Shown here piece by piece: positions 12,458 to 24,737 of a stretch of 64,000 nt of DNA (positions are counted from its first letter, which is position 1; every line of letters starts with the position of its first letter). The position numbers were made by a program, and so were the translations under genes. Source of the stretch: Microdochium bolleyi. Taxonomy: Eukaryota; Ascomycota; Sordariomycetes; Xylariales; Microdochiaceae. A model generated the notes under the pieces. The model did no database searches. It was not told the DNA's origin and worked only from the letters and a program-made list of their open reading frames with translations. The stretch covers positions 620,001 through 684,000 of the forward strand of contig KQ964250.1 of the NCBI GenBank assembly GCA_001566295.1, read 5' to 3'.

Positions 12458-14843
12458 CTCGATACTTAGGGGTTTCTCTGGTGCAAACTAGTTGGTCTTC
12501 TTAGTCCGTGATGGGTCATACGATAAAGATTGGCAGACAGACTCACGACTACAGCTTATATACTGGGTACACGTCAATATGCATCTGCTCGTCGTTGTAC
12601 CGGGTGCTGCTACCTCTCCCCACGATTTCATGCAGTCCTGAGGGGAAACTAGCTCTTTCATCATCGAACATGATTATCCCTGCTCGTTTTCAGGAGCTGC
12701 GCCAGGCTCAATGCGGTGTATTGATCACTGTCTGGCAGGGGCATCACCAGTCGATCTCGGAGCTTACGGCTCGTGAGAAATAGAGTAGTGCTGGTAGAAC
12801 TCGCGTTCAGTGACACAAGACCTGACACTTTTCAACGTCGATACGCCCATTTTCTCCGTCGTGAAAAGAGTTGTAGGTCAGAGTCCATAGGCTCCGGAGG
12901 TTCAGAAGATGCCGAAGCCAGCATTCTCTATGGGAGCTCTAAAGATCGGACAGTGGTGCAGCAAGGCATTTTTGTTGCTAGATTTATTCCTATTGGCGGA
13001 CTCATTGATCTCTAGCTTCTAGTCTCATCAATGATAAGCTGCAAGGTCCTTCTAATGTCTGTCAAAGTTGCGGGGAAAGAATAATGTCGACCGCTGCTTA
13101 AGCTCCCGCAGCAGTCAGATAGATTGATCCCGGGTAGTGGTGCGCTTGGGACAATGCATGCCGAAGAGATGCTGCCAGTTTCCCAGGATCTTCGGACAAA
13201 TTGTTTCGCGCCAAAGAGCCTCGAGCTTTCATCCTTGGCGAAGCTGCGGATTTTGCCTAAATACACAAAGCTTGAGATTGGGGACCTACACCCTGCAGAG
13301 ACGCGCATCTCGTCATACGTAAGGCCTGGGTTATGCTATCTCCCAAAGGTAGGTCGACCAAAAACCCGCTTAGCACTAGAATCCTGAAGCCAGAATCGAT
13401 TTAATTGATCAAAAAGCCATTCCGTTCATTAACCTAGGGTATTTTCCCTTGAACTAGTCCCCCACAAGCTGACGAGTATATTCACGCTTTCACTGGAGGA
13501 ATCATATGGTACTACACTGGCAATGTCCACTACCAGATAAGAAAACAGAGGCCCATCGAACTTGTGTATAAACCTCTGTCGAGTTTTACTATCTGGGTGT
13601 AACTAGAGATCGAGTCCGACAATGCCGGAACTCCGAGCCTTACCGCTACAGTGGCTTATACCATCTAATATGAGCTGCTTGCATGACCAGGGATCTCACA
13701 GCTTACCTGTTACGATTGCCCTCTAAGAGAAGTAAAATCGTGTTGGTTAATATGCAGACACAACTAGCAAAGAAAAAAGCGCTTGATTAGCAGATTGATA
13801 CCCGATTTGAGGGCTTTTACGTAGAAATCCAAATCCAAGGCGTTGGCCATCAAGAGAAAGTCTAGTCCGCCTCGAAGCACATACCTGCAAAATTTGTCTC
13901 ACAGTCTCTCTCAACAGTCAGCAACGCCATGTTGAGAATATGAACAACGTAGTTGGGGGGTGGCAGTGTGCGCGAAGGAACGATTCTACGGCATTGGGTT
14001 TGTCGACCGCAATGTGCGCCATCAAGAGAACCTACTTCCAACACCGCATGGCCGTGATAATTAATGTACGTTCCAGGTTTGACACCATCTACTGTCGTTT
14101 TTGGGTAGATTGACTCGTTATCATACAATTCCTTGTCCCATCAAGAAGTGATGGTACTCTTGTGCAAATGAATATCCGACAAAGTCATGACTATTCACGC
14201 GGTGAATGGACTTTTGCGCCGTCACTTGCATTTGTTGGTCTCGGGCGATGTTACAGGCGGTCCAAGTAATATGATGAACTCGCTGCGGCGGACCGATATC
14301 GTCATTGTTGTGAAAAATCAAGAGTCTATCGCGACTTTGACATCACTGGGCAATTACTGCAGTACGTTTCTTCGACTTTCCGCTCTGAAAACCGACATTC
14401 ATGTACGGCCAGGATTCAAAACTACCACAAAGTGGTCTTTTGTTCGCCCGAGATGTCGGTATTCGCAAAACCGAACAATGCTCCTTGCGACTATCACAAC
14501 AACCCAGCAGAATCCAGGTACTGCCCACGGATCAACGAAGACATTGATTAGCCCGTGAATCACCATCTCCGTCCTTGAGAGCGTCCTCTGCAAACGGCCG
14601 ACCTGTGGCATTTTATCCAGGCTCCGGGATCTCCCCATGCCAACGACGTGTACTCACGCGATCCCTCCACAACAACCGTCGTGATCAACAGTTCCTCAAG
14701 CCGCTAGCACAACGCTTCTTCCTAAACAGAGACTCCAGGCTCTCCCACAAATTTGAACTGGCAGGAAGGCACGCGCCTTCCCCGATCGCACCACGCCGAG
14801 ACTCTTTCGACGCCGAGAGCAACTGCTTCGGCAAGCCTCGACC
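12458..14843. other. Intergenic region upstream of lacA and the SET gene
   Basis: Divergent 2.4 kb spacer between lacA (minus) and the SET-domain gene (plus). It must hold both promoters. A TATA-like box for lacA lies at 12555-12562. On the minus strand between 13862 and 14638 there is a chain of protein-like fragments in changing frames with no recognisable domain. The segment 13380-13800 looks AT-rich. No intact gene found. Confidence 0.5.
12555..12562 (-). promoter_or_regulatory. TATA-like box for lacA
   Basis: Reads TATATAAG on the minus strand, about 100 bases upstream of the lacA start codon, a plausible distance for a strongly regulated fungal gene. Position and sequence are direct observations; the function is inferred. 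Confidence 0.5.
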
Positions 14844-16120
14844 ATGGCTCAATGCACCAGAAAGATCGCAATTCTGAACTCGATCAGACTCTCACAGCAA
14901 GTTTGCCACCACAAGGGCAACAAGCAGAGAGCATTCCAGTGCAGAGGTGAATCGATACTTGCCCCAGAGGAGCCGGACGTGCTAGAGCTGCGCGGACCTT
15001 ACTGCCGTGCTTGCAGCACAAACAAAGATCTCCGCGAGACTTGCAATGGAGGATCTAAGGACGACGGAACACTCAGAAAACCCCGGCAAAAAGACGCGTA
15101 TGCGACGCAGGGAGACAACCAGAAGCTAGACCACGCTTATGGCAACACCGAGCGGTCTGATGCCCAACGCACTCACAACACCGCGACACCAGCATTAGGC
15201 TCACCAACACGGTCACCTTTTGCACCAGCGTTGCCGCAGCCGCTGTTCGAAGTCCGCAGCTCTCCGCTCGGCGGCTCTGGTGTCTTCGCCCTCCACGACA
15301 TCCCCTTCGGGCGGCAGATCCTCGCCGAAGAACCAATGTTTTACGCCAGCAGGATCACCCTGTACGAGGAGGTCGACAAGCTCGACCGCACGGCCCGGAA
15401 GCTGTTCGACGACCTGCACGCGTTCAAGCGGACGAGCTGGACGGACGGGATCGCCGCGCGGTTCTGGACGAACTGGTGCGTTTGTTACAGATTCTCACTT
15501 CTCTCTATGTGTACACGCCACACGTAATGTTGCGATATGCAGACCTGACACTGACCTCTCTCGTCTTGGCGAAATGCAGCTTCGAGACGGCCCTAGGCGC
15601 GGGCATATTCCCTCTGTCCGCACGCTTCAACCACGCGTGCAAGGGCTCGAACAATGTCAGCTTCACCCTGCCCACGGCCTTGCGGACAACTACGACGACG
15701 ACGACGACGACGACAGCCCACCGGACCAGCGCTGGCGTCCGCATCAAGCCACCCGACATCCACACCACACATCTCGTCATGAATATCTGCAGCCCCCGGG
15801 GCGTCCGGGCCGGTGAGGAGCTCACGATATCGTACGGCCCGCCGCCGGCCGTGCTGCTGCTGAACTGGGGCTTCCGGTGCCGCTGCGGGGGCTGCGAGGA
15901 CGGCGGCCTGAGCGATGCGCAGGTCGCGGCGCTTCTCACTGAGGACGCGTGGGCTTTCTATCGCGACAACGACAGCAGCAACAGCAGCAACACCAGTGAC
16001 GGCGATCATGGGACCGGGCTCGACGGTCATGACACCAGCGGCACTGATGGCGACGGTGGAGGAAGATCCTCTCCATGGCGGGCTCCCAAGTCCCGCAGCA
16101 AGGTTTCCGCACAGTGGTGA
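14844..16120 (+). CDS. SET-domain protein, putative lysine methyltransferase
   Basis: Two exons, 14844-15475 and 15580-16120, give 390 residues. The intron (104 bases, GTGCGT...TGCAG) splits a Cys codon. Residues 1-130 are low-complexity with no known domain. The SET domain begins near residue 135 (FEVRSSPLGGSGVFAL), continues with a RFNHAC segment (residues 226-231, equivalent to the RxNHSC S-adenosylmethionine site) and GEELTISYG, and ends in a Cys-rich post-SET segment (CRCGGC). A run of ten Thr encoded by an ACG repeat (15692-15712) sits between the two core motifs. The tail is Ser/Asp/Gly-rich. This is the short fungal SET type whose substrate is usually unknown. The ATG has a good context (accATGg), but the true N-terminus could differ. 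It converges with the membrane-protein gene ending at 16409. Confidence 0.82.
15692..15712 (+). repeat. ACG trinucleotide repeat in the SET gene
   Basis: Seven uninterrupted ACG codons, part of a ten-Thr run within the SET region. Read directly from the sequence; such repeats often vary in length between strains. Confidence 0.9.
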
Positions 16121-16408
16121 ACGGCGCCGTTCGCGGACTTGATGGATTCTGATGACATAGTGAGCAACATGATGATTGTAGCCGTAGCGCCGCAGAAGTT
16201 TCCATCAAGCGATTGTTTTATACATTCTTCGTGCGTCGTGCCCAACACACGGATCATTAAGGTGACTGCTAATTTCTGCCTCCGTCTCCAAAAAGAAGTG
16301 CTTGCTGTTAGAATACACAAAAAAACGGACGAGCTGTCTGTGTGTCGGGAAATAGATCATGCGAGACGCTGGGTTTTCCCCCTCTCCCCCTTCCCCATGA
16401 CACTCACG

Positions 16409-17673
16409 TCACAGATCGTAGTTCTGGTACAAGCAGCTACACGACGACGGCGGCGCCGATGGGGTATTGCTGCCCGTCTGCTCGATGACGGCGAAGTTGC
16501 CCACCGGCCGGCCCTGCACGTCGCGGCAGTCGGGCACGCCGGCGCCCGCCGTCGCGACCTGCCGCACGTCCACGGCGTATGGCCAGGCGTCGAAGCTCGC
16601 GCTGCCGCCGGTGCTGGTGTTGTTGACGGGCGTGCCGAGGCCCGTGGGGTAGCTCGCGCGCCTGCGGGTGTATATCGTGGCGCCCATGACGGTGCTGTTG
16701 TAGTGGCACGTGACGGCGCTGTTGCCGCTGACGTTGGCGGGGAGCTGCGGGCTCGGCACGACGGCGGCGTCCATGGTGAACCGGAAGACGAGGCGCTCGT
16801 CGTCCTGGCCCTGGCTGAGGAGCTGCATGTCGACGTTGTCGAACTGCGGGACGAAAGGGTTCTTGGCGGCCGAGATCCGGAAGAGCGAGTACGCGTTGCC
16901 CTCGTTGGGCGTGATGGTCCAGTGGAAGACCGCCCTGGAGGATGAGGACGACGACTGAGCGTAGGTGGTGTACGGATAGCACCGGAACGTCGATGCTTCT
17001 TTGGTGCAGGCCGTGCTGACGTTGGCGAGGGCCGTGTTGAAGGCGTATGATCCTGCGGGAAAGACGGGCGCTGAACTGCCTCCGTCGTTGCCAGAACTGC
17101 CACTGCTGTGTGATATGGGTCAGCTAGGGGAAAGGCCATAGTTGAGTGCGAGACCCATGAAAGATAGATATCACGGAAGCGGCCACGAAGCATTCCTCAG
17201 CTTCGTTCCCGAGGACCCTCATTCGTGTTACTGCTAAATAGATGTTCACAAACGTACTTATTCTTGCGGAGGCCAATGGCAAGGCCGACTGCCAGGGCGA
17301 CAACACAGAGGACCCCGAATAGCAGCCCGAGTAGAATCTTCCACCAGCCGCCCCGGCTCACCATCCACGGCGGCCGCTTGTCGACGGGCAGCGGCTCCTG
17401 CGGGCCGACATCGTAGCTGCGCGTGCTGGGGTCGCTCGTCGACGGCGTGTGGGAGCAGTAGGCCGGCGGCGGGCTGCCCGGGTACGGGAACTGGGGATCG
17501 CGGGCGGCGGCGGAGCGGCGGCCGTACGCCTTCTCTGGGATCTCGGGCGTCGAGTCGGGCGGCCCTTCCGAGATGACGGGCAAGGGGTCCACGGTGTGCA
17601 GCCGCGATGCCGAAGTCCGCTTGCCCAGGCCCCGTCTGCCTTTCCCGTGTCCGTAGCCTCCTCCTTGGGACAT
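16409..17673 (-). CDS. Single-pass membrane protein, function unknown
   Basis: Two exons, 17258-17673 and 16409-17105, joined by a 152-base GT-AG intron, give 370 residues. The N-terminal 110 residues are basic and Pro/Ser-rich, with a PPWM segment just before one strong hydrophobic helix at about residues 112-134 (LLGLLFGVLCVVALAVGLAI). No signal peptide precedes it, so a type II topology with the C-terminal domain outside is likely. That domain contains FRCYPY-, ITPNEGNAYSLF- and VTCHY-like segments, several N-glycosylation sites and four to five Cys. Related fungal proteins are commonly labelled 'tat pathway signal sequence' in databases, an uninformative name. Convergent with the SET gene, 288 bases away. 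Role unknown. Confidence 0.82.
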
Positions 17674-19271
17674 CTCTGCGGTGCGTAGTCTGTAAGGAGC
17701 TGTGTAGCGATTACAGCTCGCGTGACATCATTGAAGGCAGTGGCCCAGGGGTGCTCAGGGGCTCGGCGTGAAGGGAGCCAGTGCTCATGCGCAGAGCACG
17801 GCACGGCACGAGCCGGTGGTTGCGACGGCTTCACGAAGTCGTGAGGAGAGGTGTGGAGACAGGATCACGAGAGGAGAGCCGGAGAAGTAGGAGGATGCGA
17901 AAAATCAGCATGCGGCAGCAGCCGTGCGTCCCGACGACTTGAGCGGCGAGAGACACAGGCGTCCCGCCAAACTACTCCGTACGAGAGCAGCCGGCCGAGC
18001 TATCAACCCACAGACGAGGCTAGGGACAGCACTAGGGAAGGTGAGAGAGGAGACAACGCCCGGAGAAGCAGTGCTGGACTAGTGATGCCATGGCGGCAAG
18101 GCAGCTGAGCTGTGCTCCGTACCTCCGTACCCTGCGGGCACCACGAAGGAGGGGGGAGATTGGAGAGGACCAAGCACGGCAGGAGGCCTAGCCGCGATGA
18201 TCGGCAGCGCCATCTCGATAGTCGCTGCAGGTGGTGATGGAGGTGGACTGCGGCTGGGCGCATGCTGGCCGTGTGGTGGTGGTGTGCGCCGGGGTCGAGT
18301 CCGCGCCAGCGTCCCGAAAGGGCCTACGGCCAAGGCCAGAGCCAGAATGACATTCGCATTGTTGTTCCCGAACAGTGCACAGCGTCCCGGTGACCGCCAC
18401 GCTAGTTGGCCGTGTGGCTTCTGTGGCTTCTGGCTCCGTATCCTAGGGTACCCTATTGTAGATAGCGTGGTTCCTCGGCGCATCGGTGGGCGGCCCTCTG
18501 GAGATTGGAGTTGCTTTTTCCAAGAGACCCCGCTGCCCTTGTTCTCCTGCTGGGACAATGGGGGCGGCAGTGGCACGAACTTGTCTAGAGTATGAGTGCC
18601 CCTCGTTCCTTCAGTGACGTAGGAAGGCGATGTGGTGCGCACTCGTATCAAGGGTCACGGCTGTGCTACGTGCGCGTAGTGTCATGTTCATCTGGTGGCG
18701 TCGAAACCCTGTCAACCTACTGCACAAAGGCTGGCAGCGAGTCTGCGAGCACGTGGGCCGGCCTACCATCAAAGGAGAACTGCGAGCTTGACGTATGGTA
18801 GCGGGAAAAAGACATCAACGGCCCGAGACAATCGGGGACAAGGGAGTACGAGCAGCAAGCCTCGGACAGCGGCTCGAATATTTCGATGCCTCTAAATTTA
18901 CACAGGTTTGAAGTTCTCGCAAGACGCGGGTGACCTCGAAAACAACCATTCACGATATCTCCAGCTAGTCCAGTCCGCGGGCCAGGCGCGAGCCGCAGTG
19001 AATCTGGACACAAGAGATTCTTGTCTGCAGGAAGCTCAGAAGCATTGAGATATGCAACCCGCCACGGGCAATACACAGAGCATGCTTCAATATCAAAAAA
19101 ATAAAATAAAAGAAGTCTTTGCCAACGGATAGAAGTCTTGCAAAATATGCTTCGCTGTTCTCATGCTGCACACACCGAAGCCATGACCAACCTCGTACAC
19201 CATCAACAACGTCCCCCGTGCGAAATTCTAGACATTACATGGGAGCCTATGCCTCTCTACTGCTTCTCCTC
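17674..19271. other. Intergenic region, 1.6 kb
   Basis: Promoter side of the membrane-protein gene and 3' side of the ABC-transporter gene. Open frames on both strands (for example 18079-18651 minus, 18197-18595 plus) lack any recognisable feature and overlap each other, so I do not call them. Nothing else seen. Confidence 0.5.
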
Positions 19272-21968
19272 CTACTGTTGCGTAGGCTCGACGGCCGCCA
19301 GGGGACACTCCATCTCCTTCTCTGCCACGGGCGACGTCGCGGCCGTCGCGTACGCCGGCTCCTCTAGGATCTGCGCCTCCCCGTCCCTGGCCCCCTCGCC
19401 GTCGGCGCCTTCGGCGACCCAGACCTGAGCGAGCTCCTGCTCGATCTCGTCGCGCCGCCGCTTCCACTCGTCGACCTGCGCCATGCGCTCCTTGAGGTCC
19501 GCCAGCTCCTTCTCGACCTGCATCTTCTCGCGCTCCGTGCCGATGCGCTCGAATTCCCACTCGTCCCCGTTCTCGCCCATGCCCAGCACCAGGTTGAACG
19601 TGTGGTACCGCTTGAGCGAGGCCCGGGTCGAGATGGTAATCAGGGCTGTTGTTTCGGGTGGTCAGCATTTGCTAGTAAATCGCGATAGACAGGCAGGCAG
19701 GCAGGGAGGTGTGAAGATGGATGGATGTAGTGGGACTTACTGATACCCCTCTCCTTGCACGTCTCATACAGCAAGCCCTCCACATCGCTCGACACGGCGC
19801 TCGTGCCCTCGTCGATGACGGCATACTGCGGCTCGTGGTACAGCAGCCGCGCGAACCCGACGCGCTGCTTCTCGCCGCCGCTCAGCACGTCCTTCCACTC
19901 CTTCCGCGTGTCCCACCCGCCCTCGCGGTCGGGCAGGTATCCCAGCTTCGCCGCGTCGAGCGCCTCTTGGAGGTCGTGTTCGTTCTTGCGCTTCAGGCGC
20001 ATGTCCATCTCGCCATCCGGGTAGATGACCTGGTCGCGCAGCGTGCCGACGCTCAGGTAAGGCCGCTGGGGCAGGAACATGATGCCGTCCTGGCCGATGG
20101 ACTTCGGCCGGGACGTGAGGCCTCGGTACACGGGCCACAGGCCCGCGAGGATGCGCGCGATGGCGGTCTTGCCGACACCATTAGGTCCGGAGATGAGGAG
20201 ATGCTCGCCGCGGCGGACAATGAGCGACAAAGACTCGAGCAGCTCGTCGCCGCCCTGAGGCCACAGCGCGGGTGCCACGACGGGGACGTGCTCGAGGCGG
20301 ACGCCGTCGAAGCCCTTCTGCATGGTGCCTTGGACGTCGGACATGGAGTAGAGCTCGTTTCCCGTGGGCCGAGGTACGTAGGCCTCTGCGTGGACGCGGT
20401 GCAGCGTTGAGATGAGCGTGTAGACGCGGCTCGTGTAGCCAGCCAGCTCGGAGAGGTCTTTGATCGAGTACATCATGCGACCGCCCGCGTCGGCGAGCGA
20501 GAGCATGAGGCGCTTGTTGGTGATGAAGTCTTTCATGCGATTGTGCTCGCGGCCACCGCTGGGGCCAACGTGCTCGGACAGCTCGGAGGCGCCACCAAGA
20601 CCACCCCAGGCTGGGAGGAACACAGGCAAGGACGACAGCAGGTAGCCGTAGGCGCTCCAGCTGTATTTGAGGATGAAGTCCTCTAGGATGTTGTACCGGA
20701 TCTTGAGCATGTAAATGCCCTCCATCCAGGTCTTGAGCGACTTGAACTCGCGGTTGAGGAATGTCTTCTCCATGTCGGCGCCGCCATAGAAGGCGACCTC
20801 TTCCGCGTTGGCGATCAGGCGCGCGTGCAGGCTACGGAAGTCGCCTTCTTTGCGGCCCTCGACAGCCTTGAGCTTGCCAAACGGCGGAGACATTTTGCGC
20901 AGGATGCTGGCTGTCAGGAAGTAGTTGCTCAGCAGGCCCGTGAGCGCGAGCGGGCCAAGGGAGCGATAGAGCTGGTAGTTGAAGACGCACAGGTCGACGA
21001 ACGGCTTGCCGAGCGACGAGTAGAGATTTGCTGCAGACGCACAGAACAGCGTCAGGTCCTGTGTGATGAACTGGTCGGCGCCCTGGCCGATGCCACCATC
21101 AAGATTGGGCAGCTTATAGTAGTTGAGGTTCTCATTGAGATACAGGTCGTGGATGTATCGTGTCAATCGGGTCCGGAACGCGATCGAGACCTTGGACTCC
21201 AGGAACTTGATCATCGAGTTTGTGTATGACGCAAAGCCGCCGAGGCCGCACCACTGCGCAGACAAGCATATTAGTGATTCGGTATTCTAGAGAGACAATG
21301 ATGTTGTGTGCGCGTACCTTGAGAATGCCCCATAGGAAGAGCTTGCCATTACCGGCCACGAGATCACGCACGATCTCTCCATCGAGGCGTGCGACGACGA
21401 GCGAGAGATATGTGCGCAGCATGAGGAATGCGCCGTGACTAACGAGCAGACCAGCCTCCTTGCTTGTCCATCGGGGTATCATGATGCTCATGAGGCTCAG
21501 GAACTGGTGCAGGAACGCGAGGTTCAAGCCGGGCTTCGTCTGCGCCGCGGGCAGCGTGGTGCCGTCGCCGCCACCCTGCAGGCCGGAGACCTTGGGTGGG
21601 TTGAGGAACAGCCGGCGATGGGCCTCAAAGGTGAGCGGCTTGGTCCGGCGGACGACGACCTTTGACGTGCCACCGCGCGAGGGGACGTATATTGTGCGAG
21701 AGCCGTCCTTGTTGAACAGCCACGAGTTTGTGCGGACGAGCTTGCTGCCCTGCTCCTGCTCAAGCTTCTTGCGCCTCCAGCGGCGGCGGGCCCCTTCGCC
21801 TGCGAAGATGATGGCTGTGGCGAGCGCGATGGTTGCGAGGATCTTTGCGCGGCGGGACACGCGGCGCAGGCGATCCTGGACGATGCCCGTGTATTTCGAG
21901 ACGAAAGCGTTGAGGATGTCTTCGGCTCCCACGGCAGGCTGCCGCAGCGTCGACTGAGCGGGCGCCAT
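19272..21968 (-). CDS. PXA1: Peroxisomal fatty-acyl ABC half-transporter (ABCD family)
   Basis: Imports long-chain acyl-CoA into peroxisomes for beta-oxidation, as a dimer of half-transporters. Exons 21318-21968, 19741-21253 and 19272-19645 give 845 residues, near the size of yeast Pxa1/Pxa2. The N-terminal half is the membrane domain and includes the ABCD-type EAA-like motif NAEEVAFYGG (residues 366-375). The nucleotide-binding domain has Walker A GPNGVGKTA (573-581), signature LSGGEKQR (674-681), Walker B AVIDE (695-699), and the switch region GITLITISTR spanning the last junction. The third exon adds a charged coiled-coil tail of about 100 residues. Assignment to ABCD is firm; choosing Pxa1 over Pxa2 is a judgement. 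The second intron (19646-19740) lies just after Walker B. Confidence 0.92.
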
Positions 21969-24737
21969 GGCAGGCGGACGTCGCGAGTATCAGCGAGACT
22001 AGGAGTCGGCGCGAATGCGATCGGTGGTGATGGTGGTGGTGTGTGGTGATGGTGGTGTTTGTGGTCACCTGTCGCTTGGTCCACTGAGACTATGTTGTAG
22101 CCATGGGGAGTTCTTCGCTCTGTTGATTGTTGCAGTGACTGCACGCAGGATGGCGGTGCTCTGGAGTCTGCGGGAGAGGTGTGCTGTTGCTGTGATGTCT
22201 GAAGGCTTGGCCGCGACGATTGCGACACGTGAAAGCTGCTCAGTGCCAAGTGCGGAGAGCGGGTGCATTAGGTGGTGGTGGTCGGTCTCTGGGAAGCTCC
22301 ACGAGCCTCCGTCATTGCAGCGGCATGTGACGGCGCTCCAGTTGGTCCGAGGTCCAGCAGCTGGCTTGTCAAGCAAGCAACTGGGGCCCGGTGCGCTCGG
22401 GAGCTTCCCCAGATCCGTCTTTCTGGGGTGCGTGCAGCCACCGAGACCGACCTGCTCTGTGGCCAGCACAGCCACATCACGAAGTGTGGCTTGGGGGAGT
22501 AGACCTCGGTGCCAGTGCTCCAGGGAATCCTCACAGCAACTGGTGTTTGCCCTTGATCACGATTCCAAGAGGGGCAGGCAGTCAATCGCCCGTCTGGACG
22601 AGATGGAACCCAGAAGCCATCGAGCCTTACTTTGGGCACAGAAAACAGACAGCGGCGGCATGTTTCTACACCTTCAGCGCCTGCATGCCCGCTCGACTCA
22701 AGCGTCATTCGTGTGCGGGACCTCCATTGTCCAAACCTAGAACGAGATGGCGAAGTGAGTCGGGCGACACCGAGGCTTCCCTGAAGCCATCTGCGCTTTG
22801 CCACCCCCGGATTGCCTGCAATGGAAGATGTCTGGAGTGCAGGACAGGTGGGGTCACGCCTGTCCCTGGCGTGGGAACCGTGGGAGCTTGGGCCTGACTC
22901 TTGCCAAACCAGGGCCTGGCGATTGAGTCGAGGAAGACCCCTTACTCCGTCTGTCGCCTGAAAATGGAGTTTATGAGTCTGCCAGCATCGGCAGTTGCTC
23001 GAGTGGTCTGAGTTGGTTAGATACGCTATTGACCATTGAGTTGACTACCAGACTAGGTACTCGTATGGAGTGGCGGGTGGGTGTAGCAATAGATTAGATC
23101 AGTGGTGGGTAATCGCGGGAGGATACCGTGCAATAGCCATCGGGCACGCGGAGATACAAGCCGCAGTGCCCCGTCGCGGCGCTTAGAGCCCTCCTGTCAA
23201 GGACCAGCAGGGCCGTTGCTAAACCATAGACTGCGCCAGACATCCAAAAAGAGCCCTACCTACCAACGACGTTCTGCGTATGCACAGCGAAATAGCACCG
23301 AGGAGAGGACCGTGACTGGCGGAGCAGACCCATGGCCGCCGAGCAAGCAAGCGCCGAGGATCACGGCTTCTGATTGGCGGCGGGCGAGGGTGGCTCTCTG
23401 GGTCTGGGGGGCCCTGTCAGCCGCCCGCCGTGCCCTCATTTCCCACGAGGGCCCTGGCCCAGCTTCACTCAGCCGCGGGTCCTCGAGGCTCCTGGGCAGT
23501 GGTGCTCGGAGCAAGCTGGATAGGGGGGAGAATCATCTGTCATGTCGGGACGGCATTGTGTGAAGCCGGCTGGGGAAGCCCAGGTGCAATGGGCAGCAAT
23601 ACTGACAGATGACGAGGTCCCAAGGTCCGCCTGCAGAGGATGTGACTGGTCGAGGATCCAGGAAATAGTCGTTGGATAGGCGATGGTCGGCGACGATGGG
23701 TGGTGAGCTCCGGGCGAGGAGACCGGTGGTTCCACTCGAGGTAAGATTAACTTGACGCCCTGCCGGCACGGAAGGTGTACCGTGTACGGGCCCTGCCTGT
23801 CGGCGGGCGTCCCTGCCCAGGCAGGACTGGCGTTGGGTTGTCGCCCTCGAGGCTCGAGCATCACCGTTGCACTCCCGCGTGCCTACCTTAGGTACAGTAT
23901 GAGTTGACACAGCTGCCAGGGTACGGAGGTGTCGTCGCAAAGTGCCAATCATCACCATCATCCGCCGCTCGTCCTTGGGGGAAGGGTGCTCTCCCACTCC
24001 TTGCTAGCTCGTTCTGGCCAGGCCAGACCAACCTGATCCCGGCCAATCTCCACCTTTGAGGTCGGGCGCTGCTCTTCAGAGACACCCAGCCTGCTCAGTG
24101 CTGCTCAGTGCCTCCACACCACAACCAAACCACTGCACTGCTCATCCACGAGACCGCTCCTCCCTTCACGACGCGCGCATCCGCTCCTTGCACCTTCGTA
24201 TCACCGTCATCGCGCACCACCCTACGACCGACGTTGCGCTTCTTCCAGCGCGCCGAGCCACTCTCTCGCCCGTGTCCTGCCCATCGCTCATCCAGTGCGT
24301 CGTCGATCGTCGCTTCAGGGGCTTGGGTTGGCACGAAGCTCCCAGAGCTGCCCAGCACGACAGAGGTCAGTCACCATCCGAATCTACGTCCTTTTCCCAG
24401 CATCACACCAGCAAGTCGCATCGCATTGCACGATACCTATCCTCGTTCACAAGGTGCGCTCTGTTGGATAAGCCTAACCACCGCCTTGTGCCCGCTCTTT
24501 CGCGCCTTCCCCACTCAGTTTGGCCATTGTTCATGCTCAACGTGCTTCCCCTTGGCCGTAGACAGCTCAGCAAGCCGTGTCGTCATCACATCCAACAAGC
24601 ACATCGCGTTTAGAGGCGCATTGAAATCACGGGCACGAGACTCAGCTCTGAATATGACTGACTGAATTCCGGATTGTAGCTCACGCGATTCTGCATTGAG
24701 CCAAGACGCCGATCCTCCACCACGACGCGCCCACATA
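21969..24737. other. Divergent intergenic region, 2.8 kb
   Basis: Promoters of the ABC transporter (minus) and the PSR-type phosphatase (plus). A GGTGRT repeat lies at 22023-22066. Pyrimidine-rich sequence from about 24050 to 24600 looks like a long 5' leader for the phosphatase. A possible leader intron runs from a GGTCAGT near 24366 to a TTGTAG near 24679. Overlapping frames up to 241 codons (22015-22740 plus) have no recognisable features. Confidence 0.5.
22023..22066 (+). repeat. GGTGRT-rich simple repeat
   Basis: Imperfect run of GGTGAT/GGTGGT units just upstream of the ABC-transporter start codon, probably in its leader or promoter. Direct observation. Confidence 0.75.

Noticed and set aside
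18079..18651. 190-codon minus-strand frame near 18 kb
   Set aside because: Composition is simple Ser/Pro/Arg, it overlaps a plus-strand frame, and no homologous feature could be recognised.
22015..22740. 241-codon plus-strand frame between the ABC transporter and phosphatase genes
   Set aside because: Low-complexity start derived from a GGTGRT repeat, no domain, and overlapped by an equally long minus-strand frame. Looks like a chance frame in GC-rich DNA.
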